In this document: one piece after another, positions 11,512 to 22,587 of the stretch | Layout: the number at the start of each line of letters is the position of its first letter | Position numbering within the stretch: position 1 is the stretch's first letter | Source of the DNA: Xylaria sp. FL1777 | Taxonomy: Eukaryota; Ascomycota; Sordariomycetes; Xylariales; Xylariaceae | Length of the DNA: 64,000 nucleotides | Direction: 5' to 3' | NCBI GenBank assembly: GCA_022578965.1 | Contig: MU400532.1 | Span: 368,979-432,978, forward strand | Notes under the pieces: generated by a model | The model's database searches: none | The model's input: only the letters and a program-made list of their open reading frames with translations | What the model was told of the DNA's origin: nothing | Program-made: the position numbers and the translations under genes

Positions 11512-11965
11512 ATGTCTCAACTCCCGTCCCAGACGCTGATTGCTATCTTGCAATTGGTAGTCACTGCCTTCCAATTCGTCTTTATGATATTCATCTCTTC
11601 TCGCCCTAAGGTCCCCGATCGCCATGGTGTTCAAGGTAAATGCGCGCGGTACTACTATGTGAGCTATTATACTGACAAGCTCGGGCCTAGACGAAGAAGA
11701 CCTGAGAACGGTATCCCAAAGTGCTCGTTCCAACGACCCGATCATTAATCGTGGTCTAAACATCGAGTTGAGCCCATTGCCCTCCACCTATCTCGGCCCA
11801 GACAGCAGCCAGGGAAATGAAGAACGTCGACGCGTCCTACAGGCGCCTAGTCAACCTTCTGGCGACCCACCATCGTCAAATCCTCTCAATCATAGTCATC
11901 TTGAACAACTGGAGTTGTCGCGGATGACGCCTGATGTGGTTATGTCAAGGCCGATGCGACCCTGA
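11512..11965 (+). CDS. small predicted single-pass membrane protein
   Basis: Two exons, 11512..11635 and 11691..11965; the 55-bp intron has donor GTAAAT, a branch-like ATACTGACAAG and acceptor CCTAG. The product is 132 aa. One hydrophobic segment lies near the N-terminus (LIAILQLVVTAFQFVFMIFI), followed by a polar, proline- and serine-rich tail with no cysteine and no recognised motif. The N-terminus resembles small fungal membrane proteins of unknown role more than a cleaved signal peptide. Support is the clean intron and continuous frame; no homologue is recognised, so it could be a chance model. Confidence 0.5.
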
Positions 11966-12365
11966 TATTGGCCGCTTAGACAGCATTTAGGTGAGACAAG
12001 ATATGACATATCTACTCGGAATGTTTCGCTGATAGCACATCTAGGCCGTGTGTCAATGGCGTAGACGATACAGCTAACCAAAGCGTCCTGCGGGCGGGTT
12101 TACCACCTAGGCCCATTGGAGTTGAGTATTAGAATATGTTAGACGTTAGAATGGTATGGTATGTGCAAAGGGAAGAGCGATATATTTCACACAGTTAAAG
12201 ATATGCTTCAAAGCAATTTACTCCAAGAACTATGATTAATTAGCCTTGTGGAGGTCGTGGTCATGTAGGTATAAACTTGGCCGGCTGTATGGCGCTGGAC
12301 ATTTGTCAACGTGGGAATTCACCTTTTTACAATCCTCAGAAAGCCCCTTCCGTTACATGACCAGG
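11966..12365. other. convergent intergenic region
   Basis: About 400 bp between the stops of the small membrane protein gene and the esterase gene. I see no feature beyond presumptive 3' ends. Confidence 0.4.
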
Positions 12366-14108
12366 CTAGTATCTGAGCTGTTCGATTATCTCGTCCGAGT
12401 TAATGAAAGCGCACCTCTCTCTTAACCTCTGCGCCGCTAATACAGCCTTAGCATTTGGCCCGTCAATGGGGGAAAGCCCCTCATATGGCCCTCCGGCGAT
12501 GAAGATCTCGATCTCATCACCCCCTGGGAATGCTGTCGCGAATCCCGTAAACGTGCCGTTGCCCCGTGAGCTCGGCTTTCCGGTGCTCGCAAATGTCGAC
12601 CACGACCTTGAACCTCGGGACACGAGGGCATAGTCGGCCGCTGTAGCTTGGAAAGGGTACTCGCCGTTGTCGTACACAGAGAGGTTGCCGAAGACGTACT
12701 CAAGGTCAGAGGTGTGGATTACGCCGTAGCCCGTCTCATTCACTAGTTCTTTAATTATCTGGTCGCTGATCGTCTGGTTCCAGTCGTATAGGTAAACGTT
12801 GTTTCCGCGCCTCGCGAGGTTCTCGGCGTAGAATATGGGCTGACACACCATCAAGATATCACGGAAAGCTTGCGCTGCGCGGTAGAACTGGCTTGACAGG
12901 TTGGCGGCCTCATTAGCCTGGAAGTCGGAGATTGGATATAGAGCCAGTAACTTGTCGACATTGGCACTACTCATAGTCGGTACATAGTTTTGTATGAAGT
13001 CGTGTGCCTGCTCTTCGGTTGAGATGGTGGTATCGGTAAATGCTGTGAGATCGTTGTTGCACCACCCAATCATAGTTGTGACATTAGCAAATCTCCCTTC
13101 TTTGATGAGCTGTGAGGGTGCAGCCGGCAGGAAATCACCATCGACCACCGGAAGCCAAATATCGCCGATATTATGAGAAATATCATCAGCATATGTTGCT
13201 AGGGAAGCGTCTAGAAGCGTCTCCATGTCAAAGTTGCGAAGGCATTCTACAGTCTCCGCTGAATGCAAGCTGCTCGTATTGCACCCGACGGTGTCAACCA
13301 TAAGCTGCATAGCATTAATTGTGAAATTTCCCGTAATGCCGGGCTCGTTATTCTGGCTCTCGCAGATCCCCTGCTGGAACGGCACGGGCTCACTTGCCCC
13401 ATACGCCATGATTTGCATCCCAACGGAGAGTCCACCGGAAGACTGTCCAAATATAGTGACCTTATCCGGATTCCCTCCAAATTGATCGATGTGATCGCGA
13501 ACCCATTCAAGAGCTAGACGCTGATCCCTCAACCCGGCATTCTCGGAGCCTTCGGCCTCGAGGGCGGCAGACTGTGCGAAGCCGAAGACGCCAACGCGAT
13601 AGTTGATGGCTACTACGATGACAGGCAGGCCATTTGCAACGGATTGAATGACGATCCCATCTGGTGACGTGGCAGCCTCGCTGTTCTGCCCACTGAAAAA
13701 GGAGCCCCCGTAGATCCACACCATCACAGGGAGACGGCTTTCTTTCGTCGTTCCCCTCGGACGCCCGATGATGAGGTTCAGGCAATCCTCCGAGATCTCC
13801 GAGACATCCGTGTACGTAAAAGGAGGAGAGGCTGCTTCAACCGACTGTGGACAAGCTGGACCGTAAGATGTCGCGTTTACGACGGTTCCCCGTGAATGTG
13901 TGTACGGCCTCGGAGGTTTGAAGCGATTTGCGCCACTGGTGTCTTCTCCAAAGGGTATCCCCAGGAATACTTCGATGCCATTGCGATTGAGACCCTTGTA
14001 GGTGACCCCCTGCCCGTCGTCAACTACGCGCGGACTAATGTATATGGCGCCGCAGCCGACGGCCCATGCGACAAGCGTCGCTGCTGTGTAGAGAGAAGGG
14101 GTTTTCAT
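12366..14108 (-). CDS. secreted type-B carboxylesterase/lipase
   Basis: Single-exon 580-aa alpha/beta hydrolase of the carboxylesterase type B (cholinesterase-like) family. A signal peptide is visible (hydrophobic stretch at about residues 8-20). The catalytic serine is Ser223 in FGQSSGG; most relatives have GESAG here. The oxyanion-hole region is VWIYGGSF (about 130-137). The acidic residue of the triad is probably the Asp of GWCNNDLTAF, where relatives usually have Glu or Asp, and the histidine is in VIHTSDLEYVFG. EDCLNLII after the first third is the second family signature. The triad looks intact, so the enzyme is probably active on extracellular esters; the substrate cannot be told. The start ATG directly precedes the signal peptide and the length is normal for the family. 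Confidence 0.9.
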   Translation of the reverse strand: MKTPSLYTAATLVAWAVGCGAIYISPRVVDDGQGVTYKGLNRNGIEVFLGIPFGEDTSGANRFKPPRPYTHSRGTVVNATSYGPACPQSVEAASPPFTYTDVSEISEDCLNLIIGRPRGTTKESRLPVMVWIYGGSFFSGQNSEAATSPDGIVIQSVANGLPVIVVAINYRVGVFGFAQSAALEAEGSENAGLRDQRLALEWVRDHIDQFGGNPDKVTIFGQSSGGLSVGMQIMAYGASEPVPFQQGICESQNNEPGITGNFTINAMQLMVDTVGCNTSSLHSAETVECLRNFDMETLLDASLATYADDISHNIGDIWLPVVDGDFLPAAPSQLIKEGRFANVTTMIGWCNNDLTAFTDTTISTEEQAHDFIQNYVPTMSSANVDKLLALYPISDFQANEAANLSSQFYRAAQAFRDILMVCQPIFYAENLARRGNNVYLYDWNQTISDQIIKELVNETGYGVIHTSDLEYVFGNLSVYDNGEYPFQATAADYALVSRGSRSWSTFASTGKPSSRGNGTFTGFATAFPGGDEIEIFIAGGPYEGLSPIDGPNAKAVLAAQRLRERCAFINSDEIIEQLRY

Positions 14109-15639
14109 TGCTGCAGCAGATATGTCCGCTTGACTGGGCGACGGTAGGCGGCCATCTCTTTATTTATGACCGGCATTTTGCGATCAAGTGATAGTATTAT
14201 ACGACGTGCTTACTCTGTCAATGGCCGAAGGAGGCGAGCCGGGAATACTAGAGCTTCCGGGATCGATTCCTAAAAAAGAATAAAGTTGCATCATATGGTT
14301 AGCAGTAGAACAAAAACTGACTAGCTCTCTCCTGTCGAGTATTGGCACATTAGGTGGATGAGAACTAGTCTAGGGTGATAGTTAGAACGCTAGAAGCCCA
14401 CTTTTCACGATAGTCCTCATTGTTTATGCTCCTGAGTAAAGGCTACAGATGTTTTGAGCGCACTCGTAGTCGTGTATAGCGGTGTCTCGCGCGCCGCGAG
14501 GCCAGCTAGCTAGCGTAGGAACCAAACCTGGATCAATAAGAAAAGCTCTGCTTGGCTTGCCGGGATAAGAAAGACAAGCTTACTCGCCGGGCTAGAACGA
14601 AAAAAGGAAACCAAGCTGAGCATAATCGCCTCATGAGGACACTACATAGTCCTACGTTTTCAGCTGCGATTTATTATCTCGCCCAGAGTGTAGGCAATTC
14701 TCACAGTTGTGGGCGAACATAACATGGCGAAGGCCATGAGAAAACGAAGATGTAAGTACTCCGTACAGGAGGCAGCCTTATACCAATGTTACGGTAACGA
14801 TAAACTAAAGCTAGTTGTCGATCAAATTACCTTAGCCCCCGCTGTGGTCTTCCGCTACGCAGTAAGTGCCATATGAGGAGCCCTTCCCTAATTCTGCCTC
14901 GATAATTGGTAGGTATAAATAAACCCCACGTTCATTACCGTACGCTATACATTCTAGAAGCTTGTAACCATCCGACCCGATCGGAGAACGGACACTTGAT
15001 GACCTTTCATGTAAGTAAATGCATGAGGTGATCTCGATGGAAGTAATTAATTAACGTAGTGGTCTTACGTAAGTACGCGTAACACATTCCATCTTCGGTA
15101 GACCGGTTCACTAACCTATTGGTAGCTTACTGTATGTAGTTGAGTTGGTTACCAATCAAGCTGCTTAGTATCCACGCGATTTGGTTTGATCACAAGCAAC
15201 CTGTTTATCTAGTCCAGCCCCTGATGCGGAAAGTCGAAGCATAGCAGGATTAAGTTCGTATATTTTCATACTACGTATCATAATGTGACAAAGGATAAAG
15301 CCCAATAAGTAGTAACATTCTTCAGCTCAATTTCACGCGTAGCCTTTCATTCAATTTCAATCTTTTCATTTTCCCATTCGTCTTCTACGGCCACTGAATG
15401 TCTCGACAGCTTACTACTATACGTCGTGGAGCTGCATACTTTCCAACGATGCCTTCCCTATAGGCAGTTTCAGCTGGGCTATGATGCCATCCACTTGAAG
15501 ATTCAGGGTTAGCCATTCTAGTTCTTAGCTAAGATGAGTGAGGCTTGTGATAAACAGCGCGCTTAAAACGGGAGCCGTCTTGGAATAGATGGCATTTGTT
15601 TTTAGCACTGATTAAAGACGAAGAAAGTGGCTTTTCGTA
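14109..15639. other. intergenic region upstream of the esterase
   Basis: 1.5 kb with no supported gene on either strand. It includes the esterase promoter side at left and the 3' flank of the deaminase-like gene at right. A strong donor-like GTAAGT overlaps the deaminase-like stop region (15640-15645), so a short extra 3' exon of that gene could reach in here. Confidence 0.4.
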
Positions 15640-17280
15640 TTACTTACGATCCGTTGGTTTGGTGTACTCGCTGATCTCGTTCGTCATCATACTCCACAGA
15701 TAAATCTTCCCGGTAGTGCCGTCTTTGAAGATATACTGATCGCTACCACGGTCGCGGTCGGCAATCAGAAGCCCTTGTGGGTTAGTCAAGCCCACCAGCT
15801 TCGCAGCCTACACAAGGTCAGGAGTCAGTACACTTTTTCTTTGCGTGTAGGGATAAAGAACTGTAGAGTGCATACAAGTGCTCCATCTCCGTTAGTACCC
15901 CAGTAATAATCGTTGTTCAAATCCTCAGGCTTGTTACTCCATCCCTCAGGCGCATCGGCGGCTGCCGTTGGGGCCGGAGTGGTTGCTGGTTTATCCATGG
16001 TTGCAGTTGATGGTGCATCCCTTTGGTCCCATCTCCAGCCGAACTTTCGTGTATCCGCACCGGCGCCTGTGATGAGTGTCGCACAGTTATCACAGGGACC
16101 AGATAGATTACCCCAAACCTGCCCTCCCACAGATGGGTCGTAGGTATTCAAGCTTTCCACGCTCATAAACTCTCGCATGAGCGCAAGACCAAACAAATTC
16201 TTATTGTCTTCCTTTTTACTATCAACATTGTAGACGGTCAGTGTGCTAGGAAGTCAAGGTGAGGCAGAAGGAAGACCGGGAATCCATACCTCCGAACACT
16301 GAATATGAAAGGGTATGTTTCTGCACAATTGCCGTAACACTGAGTCTTGGCTCCGCTTCTCAGTTGTTTAGGGGATGACGCCTTGTCAAATGTATCCTGC
16401 GCAAACAGCTGCATCTGCAGGTGGGCGTATAATACGTTGAATCTTTGCCGCTGCACCCTCGTCCTCCACTGACCGACTACTTTTTCTTCCCAATCGTCAC
16501 CCGCAGTCGAGCCTCCGAGGAAGAAGTAAATTACGCGATCCACAGGCTTCCCCTCAGGTCTCCAAGTAACATTGAACATGTACGGCCAATCACCTGCTCC
16601 GTCGCCTTGTGTAGACCATTTCCACTTCTCCGCCGGGTGCCCAGCAATGCATGAACACCACCGCGCGTAGACGGCACACAGTGGCAGGAAGTAGTTATTC
16701 TTAGTAGCAGCAGCAGGCGCTGGTCCCAGAATGCTAAGGAACAAGCCAAGTAGGTCGTAGGGATTCCACCAGTCAACTGGAACTGCTTTCCCTAGTGCGC
16801 CCTGATACGTGAACGGGACTGGGCGAAGTATGAACTTAGCTTGTTTTTTGACATCGACATTTTTGACCCATAACGGGTCGGGGTTGCGTAGAAAGTGGGA
16901 GTTTGGCGATAAATTCGGGTTCTTGAATTCCTTGCCATCCGGGAGTCTGCATCAAGTGTTTAGTAGTCATCTAGGAGAGCAACTGTTGGTACGTACATGA
17001 GATCAGATAGCTGGGGGCCAATCTTGGACAGGAGAGCTGCGACAGCCGGATCTTTGGTTCGTTCACCACCTTTTTCGCCTCTACTGCAGGCTTTTAACCA
17101 ACTAACTATCTGCGAAGGGTCAGCTACATCTCAGTTCATACCAACATGCCACACAAGACCGAGTATGTCAGCCGCTGCCATCGTAGAGTTGATGGTGAAG
17201 CTTACCTGGGGTAAGGTATAGTTAAATGCAGAACGGAAAAAGGTTTCTTCCCCAAATGCTGCGAGTAGTACAAAATCCAT
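15640..17280 (-). CDS. candidate zinc deaminase-fold protein (CAE ... PCxxC)
   Basis: Five exons, right to left: 17206..17280, 16997..17109, 16290..16946, 15876..16245 and 15640..15807; introns of 96, 50, 44 and 68 bp with donors GTAAGC, GTACGT, GTATGG and GTATGC. The product is 460 aa and in frame throughout. The C-terminal half holds QCYGNCAETYPF (CAE at 270-272) and, about 60 residues later, SGPCDNCATLITGAG (Cys 333 and 336). In the cytidine-deaminase superfamily, (H/C)AE gives one zinc ligand plus the catalytic Glu, and PCxxC gives the other two ligands. The N-terminal 200 residues are Trp-rich and unrecognised; after the PCxxC comes a low-complexity Ala/Pro/Thr linker. No signal peptide or membrane segment is visible. 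The substrate (nucleotide, RNA, DNA or none) cannot be told. I know of many fungal and toxin-type deaminase families with this motif pair, but cannot place this one. Confidence 0.6.
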
Positions 17281-19005
17281 GATATCCGTGCTTCGACTTC
17301 TTAACTACGGTACATCTGTTGAAATATCAGTGGCGTACTCACCCAGTGTTCTAGTTTTGTACTCAGAACGACCAATGGCCAGTTGAAAAGGGGGGGAGGT
17401 TGAAGAGACCTTACTCAAGAAATTATCAATGATGACACACAGCGTAGCACCGGTTCAGGCTAGAGAACTGACAATGCACTCGACATCTTACAGATAGTTG
17501 TAACTCTGATACATAAATATCACCCCTGTAGTAGTGTCATGCTGCACACCTCTTGAACACAGATCGGGACATTGCCGTTGAACCTAGGGACAGCATCCTT
17601 CTCGGGATCGGAACCACTCTGTCTAAAGCTGCATAGTACACATGAACACCTCACACTGAGTCCGTGGGGGTGCATCTTTTGGTTCCCCTTTTAATGAACC
17701 CTCCTCTCGGACCAGTTCGTTCATCGCGATCTCCACGAACAAATAGATGTGCATGATAAGGCATAGTGATACCGGTACTTTAGTCATATGATCTTCGATG
17801 TTTACTCATATAATCATAAGATTATCGTCACTTCTACATGCAGTGTCACTGTTGCGCGGGGAACTGATATCGTCTAGCTAACTGCCGGTTAAGAATTATC
17901 TGCAGGACCATCTGGTATGTCTGACCATCGCAGAGTATGAGTTAATTATGTCGTTATCAACGCCACGTATCAGGAGATGATGATCATTTTGAGAGAAGAA
18001 ATATCGCTTACTTCTCTTCCCCATTAACGGGACTTCTGCTCACTGGCCCTAAGTATTGCCACTAGCATAGATGGCCTGCCCATACTGACGATCGTGCGTG
18101 TTGACATGAGATACCAGGGTTGGTGGTTGATTGTGTTACCAATTTGAGCCATGTTAGTATTGGTGTAGAAGAGCACGAGTGTCTAAATTGATAAGTAGGT
18201 TCCTAGAATGTTATATATAGTTACGTCACTAAGTGTTTAAAAAACGACTTTAATATATTTCCAATTTCTAGACGCGGCCAGAGCGACATTCGATAGACGC
18301 GACGTTTTGCAGGGTAATGTCAACAGGAAGCCAGATACCAGTATGATCACATAATGACATGCTACAAATTGCTTTTGATATCTTGGGTGATCGTTAAAAA
18401 GTACATTGCAGTGTACCGCAAGTGTACCGCTGTTTTGGGTGATTTGCATACTGCAGGATGCAAGATATAGTTTGTATATAGTAAGCTACGTGCTGCTGCT
18501 TTAAGTATGCAGGGAAACAACGAGATGCAACTTAGACGCATGCAGTCAATGAACATAGTGCTCTCATCACGTAATACCCTGGACGTCTTGCTACTTCGAC
18601 AAGAGGCAAAAGCATGATCGATGTATGGCTGCTGCTGATATGTATGTATGCATATAGAGTGTAGCCTATCGCATTTAGAGACATAGGCAAGATATGTTCT
18701 ACCCATGAAATGTGTAGAAGGTGTGCTGTCGAAAGAAAGAGAGACGTTAGTTATGAAAATCAGGTAGTTGACACTCCCCTTTAGCTATACGTTAGAAATG
18801 GTTTCTGGGCGTACACGCGTATCATAGGCGTTTGCTATCACTGGAAATAGAGTATATTGTCGGCGAAATGGTGTTTATTAAACGTATTCTGCGCTCAGTT
18901 CGCTTAACATACATAGCGCTACAAATTTGCCTATGAAAATCCCCCTACAAACTCTAAGAAATAAACCATTAAGCGATCACGGTGTCCCATGTCGCATAAT
19001 GACTA
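17281..19005. other. intergenic region
   Basis: 1.7 kb between two minus-strand genes. No open frame with recognisable content; short frames at 18237-18706 lack support. It includes the promoter of the deaminase-like gene. Confidence 0.4.
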
Positions 19006-22000
19006 TCAAGGAGCGTTGTGCTTATTAACCACAGTTACTACTGTATCCGGGTTCGTGACTGTGAGAATATTGTCCGGGTCCAGCCCTCCACTGATATTCC
19101 TCACGTAGTTAGCCCACGATTGGACTCGGAACTGGTCCATGGACTTCTTGGGTAGATTGATACTGGCAAGACCAAGTAAGAAGCTCATCTCATTCACAGT
19201 CGTGGCATATACCCATCCCTTTGCCGAGCGTGGAAGAAGACGGAAGCGTAGCAAGTTGCGGTTACCTTCTACAACGTTGGCAGGTAATACATTGAAGCGC
19301 AGGTTCGTCAACATATGGGCACCAGGACCCGTGTAGTTTTGCATTAGGAAATGTGGCTCATCGGTTGCGGAATCGCTAACAGGTGGACCAAGGTCAATCT
19401 GAATGTTGACTTCGACCAGGCGGTACTGACTAACTTGGTCTTGTTGTAGGACGACAGAGAAAATTAGATCCTGGGCGAGATTATTCTGATCCAGTTCCAC
19501 GATATCCCAGCGGCCAATGACATTGCTTGAAATGGTAATCTGATACTGGGGTGTTCCAGCTGGGCCGCTCTCTGTAGCTAGATCGGAAAGGGGAGAAGCG
19601 GAAATGGTGGGAAGAGCGCGGACGTTGGGGGCGAGAAATGTAGAAAGCGCAGTAGGGCTGGCTACATAGCTTTGGAGACGTTTAAAGGTTGCTCCATAAT
19701 CGTCGTCATCATCTACATACTTCGAAGGTGTATCACCAACTTCCCCGCCCGAGTCAATGACCTTCTTGACCCGAGCAGCGCTTAGCAGTCTTAATGTCCG
19801 GATCTCCGGGGTTGTTGAGGCGGCAGGCGGACCTAATGTGGCTATAGTCCCAGATTTTGTATGAGAGTTAAGGTCAATGGTCAAATTATATATGGGATCA
19901 TTTAACTGCATAGCAAAGAGGGCCGACGTAGGTGTGCTGTCATCGAAGTAAGGCGTGTTATTGTAACTGCCCATATTGTCTTGGAGTTCTTTGAGTTGAA
20001 CCGCTGCGAACCGCGGCGGCCAAATCACACGTAAGTCATTCAGTCCCGAGCCAGACTGTGCATCCCATGAGAAGATGTTGTTTGCATCGCCGGGCTTGTA
20101 GATGATTTGTGTAAGGGCATCATGTCTCTTTGAGTCTGTCTCACGTATGCTCTGGTCGACTGTGTATTGGCGCCGGATGTCGACTTTGACTTGGGTCGTA
20201 TCAAGGCCGCGGGCCACAGCGAAGCGTTGTTGGTGAGCAGGCTGTGTGAAAACGAGACTAGAAAATTGGTCTGAGCCTGGTAGGCGGTCCATAAAGGCCA
20301 TCATGACGCCGTCAGTAACAATTTCATGACGCAGGAGAGGTGCGCCAGTAAGGGCTGCCTTTCCAGCAGCTGTGAGAGCGGCATTGTCGGCTAGGACTTC
20401 AACACGCAGGTCCGGAAACATGGTAACGAGATCAGAGCGTAGATAGAAGCCGTAGCTCGGAATCTGAACTGGCTGGTCCTGTCCGTCAGGAGTGTGGTTG
20501 AGGTAATCATTAAAAGCCTCTTTGATGGCTCTACGATCCTCGTCATCTCCGTAATGATTACCGAGAGACAATGCACCGTCGATTAACGCGTCAACCCAAT
20601 TACTATCAATGCGAAAGAAACGCAGACTCTCAGGTTCGAGATATGTTGGGTCAGGGATAAGGCAGTGCGCTGGCACACCCGCAAGGAACATGCGATCAAG
20701 CAGCCAGGAGAGAACTATCATCCAATCCGTTGAAAGTGGATCGTTGGTCTCGTCATAAATGCCACCAGTAGTACTCTGGGCAAGAGTTCGCGCCGCTTGT
20801 GTAGCGTTGTCTGGATACTTTTTCTTGATAAGGGGCGAACTGAAGGACAAATTCGGTATTTCAGAACGGGAAAGCTGGTGGCGCTGCCAGCGCCGTTTAG
20901 CACCGCCAGGCAAATACCGCGGGTTGCGAACAGGCTCCCCTGGTTGTAGGTCGTCAGTGCCACCGAGATGAATTGATGCCAAGCTACGGACAACAGAGTC
21001 TATGTCGGTCAACAAGTCGCTTCGAGTACGAAACGAGTTATCATCAACATCCTTGATTATCTGCAGCTTAGATGCAGCATTAGCTGCGCCATGGATCGAA
21101 CTGCGTAGTCGGACGAGGGCCGCGGTATATCCCTCGTTCCCGAGGGCCAAGGTACGGCCAACCTGCCAAGCGACCGAGTAGGTGACGTCCATGATGCCGA
21201 GCTGCTTGTCGAGGACCTGGAGATCTACACCTGAGTTGGAGCTTCGAGTCAAGTTCTCGAGTGGTGGTACGTATGACGGAGTAAAAGGGCCGCGGTAGAA
21301 CGCAACAGTTGACTCGCCTGTCTGAGTACGATACCGCACGAGAGTGTATCCATCATCGAGTCGCTTCGCAACCAGCTGCTTAAGTTGATCACTCGAGGAT
21401 CTCAGGGGTTGGATAATCTCTTCTGGTGCACGTAGAACGTCAAGGGTGCTGCCTAGATGCTCAAATGCATCAGGAACGTTGACGGTGTTTGCAGGCAAGA
21501 CTGTGTAATTCCAGCTATGCAGCGAACAAAGTGCCACATAGCGGTGGCTAGAACTTGGCCAAGCCATATCCTCGATACCCTCGATAGATACAAGGTGTGC
21601 GCACATGGTCGTCGGCGTCTCGTTATCGAGCGTACCAGCTCTGTTGCCAACGACAATACTGAAAACAGCGGTGTCCTCGACACCTGCTAGTGCCATTCCC
21701 TGCCCATTGATAGTGCGGACATGTGCTAGGTATTGGTACTGCAGCGTGTTGGGACTGGAGCCCTTGGAAGGATTGCCGTTGGAGTCGCTTCCGAGAAAGA
21801 GATTCGTAAAGAGGTCTGGCTTGACGAAGATGAAATCACCTCGACTGTCCTTCATGCTGTCTGGTCCGAGACTCGCTCTCACGGGCGTTGTGACGTCTGA
21901 TGTCAGCTTCCATAGGTCGTCAATGCTCGTGTTGACCGTCATAGTTCCTGACTGCTTGACGGGCTTTGTAACTCCGTCGCTGGTATTACGGAAGATACTA

Positions 22001-22587
22001 TTTGACCCATCTAAGTCTTCGGGTGGCAGGCGTAGCTCATCCTGGGAAAAGGAGAACATGACAAGCCACGGAACGCGGTTGCGGACGGGATCCCCCTTTG
22101 CACCCGCTGCCAGTGCCTTCATCCTCATGCGCAGCTCGAAATTGGTACCTTGACTAGGGCTCCCGAGTCTCTCCCATGGTAGATGCGGATCTGTGAGAAC
22201 CACATGTGGGAGTATCCGGTTTGTATCAGGGTAGCCCGAAGGTGGGTATGTTGAGTGTATGCTGCCCTCTGGCAAGGAAAACTGCGGCGCGTCCACGAAG
22301 AAGGACTTTTCAGCTTCAAGTGGAAGTTTTTCGCCTGTCGGCGCCTCGATAGTTTGTGTCACGGTAATGTTATACTTCGGCCCGGCCTGTAGCCCAGGAG
22401 CCCAGTATGAGTTGAGCTTTTGTTGCCCCGGGGGAAGTGGATCAACCTCATCTTCGTCGACGTCAACTACGCCGGCGAGTCGTTGAGCCTCGCGGCGATA
22501 CGCAGCGGCCACTCGCCGTGAGTGCCGGAGAGTGAGATGGCGAGGAGAGTTGATGCGTGTGCTCTTGCCTCCAGGGAAGATGCCCAT
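19006..22587 (-). CDS. 1193-aa protein of unknown family
   Basis: One long uninterrupted exon starting at the ATG at 22587; an in-frame stop lies just upstream, so the start is firm. No signal peptide or clear membrane helix, so probably intracellular or exported by an unconventional route. I do not recognise a domain. Readable landmarks are a basic N-terminus (RHSRRVAAAYRREAQRL), PHVVLTDPHLPWERLG near residue 130, RVPWLVMFSFSQDELRLP near 175, an Asp-rich DDDDDYG near 980 and a beta-rich C-terminus. Many Asn-Xaa-Thr/Ser sites are present but probably not used. Absence of introns contrasts with the five-intron giant genes nearby. Its neighbours suggest a role in the same accessory module. Unknown function is the honest call. 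Confidence 0.85.
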   Translation of the reverse strand: MGIFPGGKSTRINSPRHLTLRHSRRVAAAYRREAQRLAGVVDVDEDEVDPLPPGQQKLNSYWAPGLQAGPKYNITVTQTIEAPTGEKLPLEAEKSFFVDAPQFSLPEGSIHSTYPPSGYPDTNRILPHVVLTDPHLPWERLGSPSQGTNFELRMRMKALAAGAKGDPVRNRVPWLVMFSFSQDELRLPPEDLDGSNSIFRNTSDGVTKPVKQSGTMTVNTSIDDLWKLTSDVTTPVRASLGPDSMKDSRGDFIFVKPDLFTNLFLGSDSNGNPSKGSSPNTLQYQYLAHVRTINGQGMALAGVEDTAVFSIVVGNRAGTLDNETPTTMCAHLVSIEGIEDMAWPSSSHRYVALCSLHSWNYTVLPANTVNVPDAFEHLGSTLDVLRAPEEIIQPLRSSSDQLKQLVAKRLDDGYTLVRYRTQTGESTVAFYRGPFTPSYVPPLENLTRSSNSGVDLQVLDKQLGIMDVTYSVAWQVGRTLALGNEGYTAALVRLRSSIHGAANAASKLQIIKDVDDNSFRTRSDLLTDIDSVVRSLASIHLGGTDDLQPGEPVRNPRYLPGGAKRRWQRHQLSRSEIPNLSFSSPLIKKKYPDNATQAARTLAQSTTGGIYDETNDPLSTDWMIVLSWLLDRMFLAGVPAHCLIPDPTYLEPESLRFFRIDSNWVDALIDGALSLGNHYGDDEDRRAIKEAFNDYLNHTPDGQDQPVQIPSYGFYLRSDLVTMFPDLRVEVLADNAALTAAGKAALTGAPLLRHEIVTDGVMMAFMDRLPGSDQFSSLVFTQPAHQQRFAVARGLDTTQVKVDIRRQYTVDQSIRETDSKRHDALTQIIYKPGDANNIFSWDAQSGSGLNDLRVIWPPRFAAVQLKELQDNMGSYNNTPYFDDSTPTSALFAMQLNDPIYNLTIDLNSHTKSGTIATLGPPAASTTPEIRTLRLLSAARVKKVIDSGGEVGDTPSKYVDDDDDYGATFKRLQSYVASPTALSTFLAPNVRALPTISASPLSDLATESGPAGTPQYQITISSNVIGRWDIVELDQNNLAQDLIFSVVLQQDQVSQYRLVEVNIQIDLGPPVSDSATDEPHFLMQNYTGPGAHMLTNLRFNVLPANVVEGNRNLLRFRLLPRSAKGWVYATTVNEMSFLLGLASINLPKKSMDQFRVQSWANYVRNISGGLDPDNILTVTNPDTVVTVVNKHNAP

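Noticed and set aside
18237..18706. Two overlapping minus-strand frames between the deaminase-like and 1193-aa genes
   Set aside because: No domain, no splice structure, composition like intergenic DNA.
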